A stretch of DNA of 64,000 bases, taken from assembly GCF_002982075.1 (NCBI RefSeq), contig NZ_PUEJ01000015.1:1-64000 (forward strand), read 5' to 3'. Source of the stretch: Labrys okinawensis (GTDB lineage Bacteria > Pseudomonadota > Alphaproteobacteria > Rhizobiales > Labraceae). The notes beneath the pieces were generated by a model. It was not told the origin of the DNA and did no database searches. It saw only the letters and a list, made by a program, of their open reading frames with translations. Positions 59,202 through 64,000 of this stretch are shown here, piece by piece. The position numbers and the translations under genes were made by a program. Each line of letters starts with the position of its first letter. Positions within the stretch are counted from its first letter, which is position 1.

Positions 59202-60452
59202 ATGTCCGGCAGCCCGCGTCCCCGTCTTGTCATGAAGTTTGGCGGCACCTCTGTCGCCAATGTCGAGCGCATCAAGAATGTGGCGCAGCATGTCAAACGC
59301 GAGGTCGCCGCCGGCTACGACGTCGCGGTGGTGGTCTCCGCCATGTCCGGCAAGACGAACGAACTGGTGGCCTGGTGCAACGAGGCTTCGCCGCTGTACG
59401 ACCAGCGCGAATACGACACCATCGTCGCTTCCGGCGAACAGGTGACCTCGGGCCTGCTCGCGCTGACGCTCAGCAGCATCGGCATCAAGGCCCGTTCCTG
59501 GCAGGGTTGGCAGGTGCCGATCGAGACCTCGGCGGCCCATGGTTCCGCACGCATATCGGCGATCCCCTCCAAGAATCTCGATGACGGCTTCGCCGCCGGG
59601 GAGGTCGCGGTGATTTCCGGCTTCCAGGGCATCGAGCCCCTGAGCGGGCGCATCACCACGCTGGGGCGCGGCGGTTCGGACACCTCCGCCGTCGCCATCG
59701 CCGGCGCGATCGGCGCCGAACGCTGCGACATCTACACCGATGTCGACGGCGTCTACACCACCGACCCGCGCATCGTGCCGAAGGCTCAGCGCATGGACCG
59801 CATCGCCTTCGAGGAAATGCTGGAAATGGCCTCCCTCGGCGCCAAGGTGCTGCAGGTGCGCTCGGTGGAGCTTGCCATGGTCCACAAGGTGAAGACCTAT
59901 GTAAGATCGTCCTTCGACGATCCCGAAAACCCCAATCCCGGAACCCTGATCTGCGACGAGGAAGACATCATGGAACAGCAGGTTGTGACCGGCATCGCCT
60001 ATTCGAAGGATGAAGCGCAGATCACCCTGCGTGACGTGGCCGACCGTCCGGGTGTCGCCGCCGCCATCTTCGTGCCCCTGGCTGACGCCAACATCAATGT
60101 CGACATGATCGTGCAGAACATCTCGGCCGACGGGGCGTCCACCGACATCACCTTCACTGTGCCGCAGGCCGAGTTCCAGCGCGCCAAGGACGTGATCGAG
60201 AAGGCGCGCAAGGACGTGGTGTGCGACAATGTCGAGACCAATATGGACGTCTCGAAGATTTCGGTGATCGGCATCGGCATGCGCAGCCATGCCGGCGTGG
60301 CGGCAACCTGTTTTCAGGCCCTCGCCGGCCGCGGCATCAACATCCGCGCCATCACTACCTCCGAGATCAAGATTTCCGTGCTGATCGATGCGGCCTATAC
60401 CGAACTGGCGGTACGCACGCTCCACACGCTCTACGGGCTCGACAAGGCCTGA
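59202..60452 (+). CDS. lysC: Aspartate kinase
   Basis: 416 residues from ATG 59202 (MSGSPRPRLVMKFGGTS), matching the family; ATG 59232 is an alternative. KFGGTS is the ATP-site signature (12-17), followed by VVVSAMSGKTNEL, LGRGGSDTSAVAIAGA and DVDGVYTTDPR. Two ACT domains follow: about 270-345 (LRDVADRPGVAAAIFVPLA) and 350-416 (VIGIGMRSHAGVAATCFQALA), where lysine or threonine would bind for feedback control. It phosphorylates aspartate at the head of the lysine, threonine and methionine pathways. The order lysC-ptsP-prfA is conserved in alphaproteobacteria. Confidence 0.95.
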   Translation: MSGSPRPRLVMKFGGTSVANVERIKNVAQHVKREVAAGYDVAVVVSAMSGKTNELVAWCNEASPLYDQREYDTIVASGEQVTSGLLALTLSSIGIKARSWQGWQVPIETSAAHGSARISAIPSKNLDDGFAAGEVAVISGFQGIEPLSGRITTLGRGGSDTSAVAIAGAIGAERCDIYTDVDGVYTTDPRIVPKAQRMDRIAFEEMLEMASLGAKVLQVRSVELAMVHKVKTYVRSSFDDPENPNPGTLICDEEDIMEQQVVTGIAYSKDEAQITLRDVADRPGVAAAIFVPLADANINVDMIVQNISADGASTDITFTVPQAEFQRAKDVIEKARKDVVCDNVETNMDVSKISVIGIGMRSHAGVAATCFQALAGRGINIRAITTSEIKISVLIDAAYTELAVRTLHTLYGLDKA

Positions 60453-60514
60453 GCAACCGCGCCTTGTTCTGATGACGACGGCACAGCGCCCCGATGACGC
60501 AGTGCCCGGCAGAA

Positions 60515-60540
60515 ACGGAAATACTTCTTTCAATTTCCGT
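60515..60540. promoter_or_regulatory. Hairpin between lysC and ptsP
   Basis: ACGGAAAT and ATTTCCGT form a perfect eight-pair stem with a ten-base loop. There is no T-run after it. It could be a weak terminator of lysC or an operator for ptsP. Confidence 0.35.
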
Positions 60541-60715
60541 GAAATCTTGCGACAGAACAAAAAGTTAGTGCGTGCTTCGTTTGGATTCTCGCGCGAGGCA
60601 CGCCCCTATTCATTATCTGACCGGCCGCTTCGCCAGAACCGGCCGGCCCTCTGAGGCAGCGGACGGCCCCGGGTTCGCCGGGTCGCCGGACCTGTCGAGG
60701 ACATGGAGGCATCGG

Positions 60716-62980
60716 ATGCGTGGCGCGATCGGCGGCCCGCGCCTGCTCCTCAAGCGGCTCCGCGAAGTCATGGCGGAGCCTGTTTCGGCGCAGGAGAGGC
60801 TGGACAAGACCGTTGTCTTGATCGCCGCGAACATGGTCGCGGAGGTCTGCTCGGTCTATGTCCTGCGTACCGACGGCACGCTCGAACTCTATGCCACCGA
60901 AGGCCTCAATCCGAACGCGGTGCATTTGACCACCATGCGCAAGGGCGAAGGCCTGGTCGGCCTCGTCGCGAAGGAAGCCGAGCCGGTCACCACCGCGGAC
61001 GCGCAGCACCATCCCTCCTTCGCCTACAAGCCGGAGACGGGCGAAGAGATCTACAACGCCTTCCTCGGCGTGCCGATCCTGCGCGCCGGCGAGACGCTCG
61101 GCGTCCTGGTCGTGCAGAACAAGGCCCAGCGCGCCTATTCGGAAGAAGAGATCGAAGCGCTCGCCACGGTCGCCATGGTGCTGGCCGAGATGATCGCCTC
61201 CGGCGAGCTCCAGGCCCTTGCCCGCCCGGGCGCCGACCTCGCCAGCCGCCGTGCCCTGCAGCTGACGGGCGCACCGCTTTCCGAAGGCGTCGGCCTCGGC
61301 CATGTCGTGCTGCACGAGCCGCGTGTGGTGGTGAAGACCCTGATCGCGGACGATGTCGGCCGCGAGACCGATCGCCTCGACAATGCCATCGTCGGCCTGC
61401 GCGATGCCATCGACACCATGCTCGACCGCGGCGATCTCGCCCGCGCCACCGAGACGCTCGACGTGCTCGAAGCCTACCGCATGTTCGCGCAGGACCGCGG
61501 CTGGATCACCAAGATGCGCGAGGTCATCGCCACCGGCGTCACCGCCGAGGCGGCGGTGCAGCGCGTGCAGTCCGATACGCGCGCCCGCATGCAGCGCGTC
61601 GCCGATCCGATCCTGCGCGAGCGCCTCTACGATCTCGACGATCTCGCCAACCGGCTGCTGCGCCAGCTCACCGGCGATGGGCACCACGTCTCCTCCGATT
61701 CCATGCCCAAGGATGCGGTGCTGGTGGCGCGTTCGATGGGCCCGGCGGCCCTGCTCGATTATTCGCGCGACAATCTGCGCGGCCTCATTCTCGAAGAGGG
61801 CGGTCCGACCAGCCATGTCGCCATCGTGGCGCGGGCGCTCGGCATCCCCACCGTAGGCGAGGTCGAGGGCATTACCAGCCTGGTCGAACAGGGGGATGCC
61901 ATCATCGTCGACGGCTCGGTCGGCGAAGTCCAGGTGCGCCCGGCCCCCGATGTCGAGCATGCCTATGCCGAGAAGGTGCGCTTCCGGGCCAAGCGCCAGG
62001 AGCAGTATCTCGCCCTGCGCCACAAGCCGAGCCGCACCCGCGATGGCTGCGACATCAAGCTCTATATCAATGCCGGCCTCCTGGTCGACCTGCCGCACGT
62101 CAAGGAGAGCGGCGCCGACGGCATCGGACTGTTCCGCACCGAGCTGCAGTTCATGATCGCCTCGCAGTTCCCGCGCACGGGCGAACAATATGCCCTCTAC
62201 AAGGCCGTGTTGGAGGCTGCCGGCGACCGGCCGGTGACCTTCCGCACCCTCGACATCGGCGGCGACAAGGTGCTGCCCTATATGCACCAGGTCGAGGAAG
62301 AAAATCCGGCGATGGGCTGGCGGGCCATTCGCCTCGGCCTCGACCGCCCCGGCCTGATGCGCTCGCAGCTGCGCGCCTTGCTGCAGGCCGCCGCCGGACG
62401 CGAGCTCAGGGTGATGTTCCCCATGATCTCGGCCTCCGAGGAGTTCGACCAGGCCCGCGAGGTGGTGGAGCGCGAGATCACCTTCCTGCGCCGCCACGGC
62501 AAGCCCCTGCCCGATCTCGTCAAGCTCGGCGCCATGGTGGAAGTGCCGAGCCTGCTGTTCCAGCTCGACGAGATCCTGCAGCGCACCGACTTCCTGTCCG
62601 TCGGCTCGAACGATCTGTTCCAGTTCCTCTATGCGGTCGACCGCGGCAATGCCCGCGTGGCGGGCCGCTTCGACACGCTCTCCCCCTCGGTGATGCGCGC
62701 CCTGAAGATGATCGCCGACAAATCCAACGCAGCCGGCGTGCCGGTGACGCTGTGCGGGGAACTGGCCTCCAAGCCGCTGGAGGCATTGGCCCTGATCGGC
62801 CTCGGCTTCCGGCAATTGTCGATGACGCCGTCTGCGATCGGCCCGGTCAAGGCCATGCTGCTCGAGATCGAAGCGGCCGAGATCACCGAACTCGTCGATC
62901 ACCATCTCAAGCCCGAAGCGGACAGGCCGTTGCGCCTTGCTCTCAGGGAATTCGCCGCCGAACGCGGCATTCCATTATAG
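60716..62980 (+). CDS. ptsP: Phosphoenolpyruvate-protein phosphotransferase, nitrogen PTS enzyme I
   Basis: 754 residues from ATG 60716 with GGAGG six bases upstream. A GAF domain (about 20-165) precedes the enzyme I part, which is the mark of EI-Ntr rather than sugar EI. The phosphorylated histidine is H367 in EEGGPTSHVAIVARALGIP. The PEP-binding barrel follows with GIGLFRTELQFM, FRTLDIGGDKVLPY and VGSNDLFQFLYAVDRGN. It takes phosphate from PEP to NPr in a regulatory relay; the GAF domain is thought to sense glutamine in rhizobia. The next gene is prfA after a nested palindrome. Confidence 0.95.
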   Translation: MRGAIGGPRLLLKRLREVMAEPVSAQERLDKTVVLIAANMVAEVCSVYVLRTDGTLELYATEGLNPNAVHLTTMRKGEGLVGLVAKEAEPVTTADAQHHPSFAYKPETGEEIYNAFLGVPILRAGETLGVLVVQNKAQRAYSEEEIEALATVAMVLAEMIASGELQALARPGADLASRRALQLTGAPLSEGVGLGHVVLHEPRVVVKTLIADDVGRETDRLDNAIVGLRDAIDTMLDRGDLARATETLDVLEAYRMFAQDRGWITKMREVIATGVTAEAAVQRVQSDTRARMQRVADPILRERLYDLDDLANRLLRQLTGDGHHVSSDSMPKDAVLVARSMGPAALLDYSRDNLRGLILEEGGPTSHVAIVARALGIPTVGEVEGITSLVEQGDAIIVDGSVGEVQVRPAPDVEHAYAEKVRFRAKRQEQYLALRHKPSRTRDGCDIKLYINAGLLVDLPHVKESGADGIGLFRTELQFMIASQFPRTGEQYALYKAVLEAAGDRPVTFRTLDIGGDKVLPYMHQVEEENPAMGWRAIRLGLDRPGLMRSQLRALLQAAAGRELRVMFPMISASEEFDQAREVVEREITFLRRHGKPLPDLVKLGAMVEVPSLLFQLDEILQRTDFLSVGSNDLFQFLYAVDRGNARVAGRFDTLSPSVMRALKMIADKSNAAGVPVTLCGELASKPLEALALIGLGFRQLSMTPSAIGPVKAMLLEIEAAEITELVDHHLKPEADRPLRLALREFAAERGIPL

Positions 62981-62992
62981 CGAGGCTGGCCC

Positions 62993-63066
62993 GGGAGCGC
63001 GGACGGCCTCGTCCGCTTTTCATCCCATGCGCAGTTTCCAGAATGCGGACAGGATGTCCGCGCTCC
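62993..63066. repeat. Nested palindrome element, core GCGGAC
   Basis: GGGAGC, hairpin GCGGACGGCCTCGTCCGC (62999-63016), TTTTCATCCC, spacer, hairpin GCGGACAGGATGTCCGC (63045-63061), GCTCC. Same architecture as the other nested palindromes; lies between ptsP and prfA. Confidence 0.88.
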
Positions 63067-63086
63067 GACAATCCCAGGACTACCCC

Positions 63087-64000
63087 ATGCTTCCCCTCGA
63101 CCGCCTTGATGCCCTGCTTCGCCGTCGCGATTTCGTCGAGGCCGAACTCGCCTCCGGCCCCGACGCCGATGCCTATGTGGCCCTGGCGCGCGAACTCGCC
63201 GAGCTCGATCCCGTCGCCGCGCTCATCCGCGAATGGCAAGGCGCGCAAGATGAATTGAAGGGGGTCGAAGCCATCATCGCCGAACCGGCCATGGCCGGCG
63301 AGATGGCCGAGATGGCGGAGGAGGAGCGCAAGACCCTGCTTGAGCGCCTCGGCGAACTGGAGACGGCGATCAAACTGGCTTTGCTGCCCAAGGATGCCGC
63401 CGACGAAAAATCCGCCATTCTGGAGGTGCGCGCCGGCACGGGGGGCGACGAAGCTTCGCTCTTCGCCGGCGATCTCCTGCGCATGTATATGCGCTATGCC
63501 GATCTTCAGGGCTGGAAGACGGAGATCCTGTCCGAATCCGAAGGCACCATGGGAGGCTACAAGGAAGTCGCGCTGGCCATCAGGGGCAAGGGCGTGTTCG
63601 CCAAGCTGAAATTCGAATCCGGCGTGCACCGGGTGCAGCGCGTGCCGGTGACGGAAGCGGGTGGGCGCATCCACACCTCGGCCGCCACCGTCGCAGTGCT
63701 GCCCGAGGCCGAGGAGGTCGACATCGCCATCGAGGAGAAGGACCTCAAGGTCGATGTCTTCAGAGCCTCCGGCGCGGGCGGCCAGCACGTCAACACCACC
63801 GACAGCGCCGTGCGCATCACCCACCTGCCCACCGGGATCGCCGTGGCGGTGCAGGCCGAACGCTCCCAGCACAAGAACCGGGCGCAGGCCATGGCGATGC
63901 TGCGCGCACGCCTCTACGAGGCCGAGCGCGAGCGCGTCGACAGTGCCCGCGCCGCCGACCGGCGCGACCAGGTCGGCTCGGGCGACCGTTCCGAACGCAT
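63087..64000 (+). CDS. prfA: Peptide chain release factor 1 (cut by window edge)
   Basis: 304 complete codons before the edge; full RF1 is about 360 residues. The codon-reading tripeptide PVT (187-189, the PxT of RF1) is in HRVQRVPVTEAGGRIHTS, and the peptidyl-hydrolysis motif GGQ is at 231-233 in SGAGGQHVNTTDSAVRI. PxT rather than SPF marks it as RF1, which reads UAA and UAG. No strong ribosome-binding site precedes the ATG. It should be followed by prmC, which methylates the GGQ glutamine, outside the window. Confidence 0.96.
   Translation, partial: MLPLDRLDALLRRRDFVEAELASGPDADAYVALARELAELDPVAALIREWQGAQDELKGVEAIIAEPAMAGEMAEMAEEERKTLLERLGELETAIKLALLPKDAADEKSAILEVRAGTGGDEASLFAGDLLRMYMRYADLQGWKTEILSESEGTMGGYKEVALAIRGKGVFAKLKFESGVHRVQRVPVTEAGGRIHTSAATVAVLPEAEEVDIAIEEKDLKVDVFRASGAGGQHVNTTDSAVRITHLPTGIAVAVQAERSQHKNRAQAMAMLRARLYEAERERVDSARAADRRDQVGSGDRSER

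Noticed and set aside
60703..63258. 851-codon frame in another frame of ptsP
   Set aside because: Arginine/proline-rich out-of-frame reading of a complete EI-Ntr gene; runs across into prfA.

Overview
The window is typical GC-rich chromosomal DNA of an alphaproteobacterium, most likely of the order Hyphomicrobiales (Rhizobiales). Supporting evidence: aroK-aroB followed by a CBS/CorC membrane protein, with xerD and a 54-residue membrane protein on the other strand; a speF-type leader before an ornithine decarboxylase and a homospermidine synthase; lysC-ptsP-prfA in that order; soxBDA sarcosine oxidase genes; and many GTCATTGCGAG/GTCATCCCGGAC-type intergenic palindromes. Genus cannot be read from the sequence. 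No CRISPR array, rRNA, prophage or complete classical insertion sequence was seen. Both ends cut through genes (rfbC at the left, prfA at the right).

Layout. 1-720: start of rfbC, then a very AT-rich gap. 814-8373: xerD, FUSC-type membrane protein, a secreted CYTH-like protein and a tiny membrane protein on the minus strand, facing aroK, aroB and a CNNM/CorC protein on the plus strand. 8812-15915: a five-gene plus-strand block of uncharacterised proteins (coiled-coil protein, 386-residue protein, AAA+ ATPase, DUF6638-like protein, DUF1523-like membrane protein), the most interesting undescribed system here; nearly every junction holds an intergenic repeat. 15957-17407: GNAT protein and DUF2239-type protein. 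17500-21627: polyamine locus (leader RNA, ornithine decarboxylase, GNAT, homospermidine synthase). 21637-22136: a 500-bp unit made of a DUF559 nuclease-like gene between ~50-bp inverted repeats. 22222-24411: nitrile hydratase beta subunit and accessory protein without an alpha gene, then cytochrome b561 and YceI. 24599-25156: P-loop protein.

25298-38903 is rich in one-carbon and acetate metabolism: an MttB-type methyltransferase translationally coupled to a dimethylglycine dehydrogenase-like flavoprotein, a Na+/H+ antiporter, the DUF485-ActP acetate permease pair, and soxB-soxD-soxA in which the gamma subunit is fused to the end of alpha. Together these could take betaine-type compounds through dimethylglycine and sarcosine to glycine. 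tRNA-Ser(CGA) follows at 39161. 39351-47333 holds mostly single genes (DUF4180, methyltransferase, lytic transglycosylase with SPOR-like tail, DUF4893, HAD hydrolase, SthA, class IV aminotransferase, GST) plus two plus-strand intrinsic terminators inside minus-strand territory, suggesting unannotated small RNAs.

47518-54755 is a sugar-uptake locus (mutarotase-like protein, RhaS-like binding protein, permease, a fused ATPase-permease, ROK regulator); an identical 13-bp AT-rich motif lies before both the regulator and the transporter. 55052-56704: saccharopine dehydrogenase-like protein divergent from an Lrp/AsnC regulator. 56899-64000: OmpA-family protein, lysC, ptsP and the start of prfA.

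Intergenic DNA carries at least five families of structured repeats. One family is a nested palindrome (an inverted repeat whose two arms are each a hairpin) whose core sequence changes from copy to copy while all arms within a copy change together.
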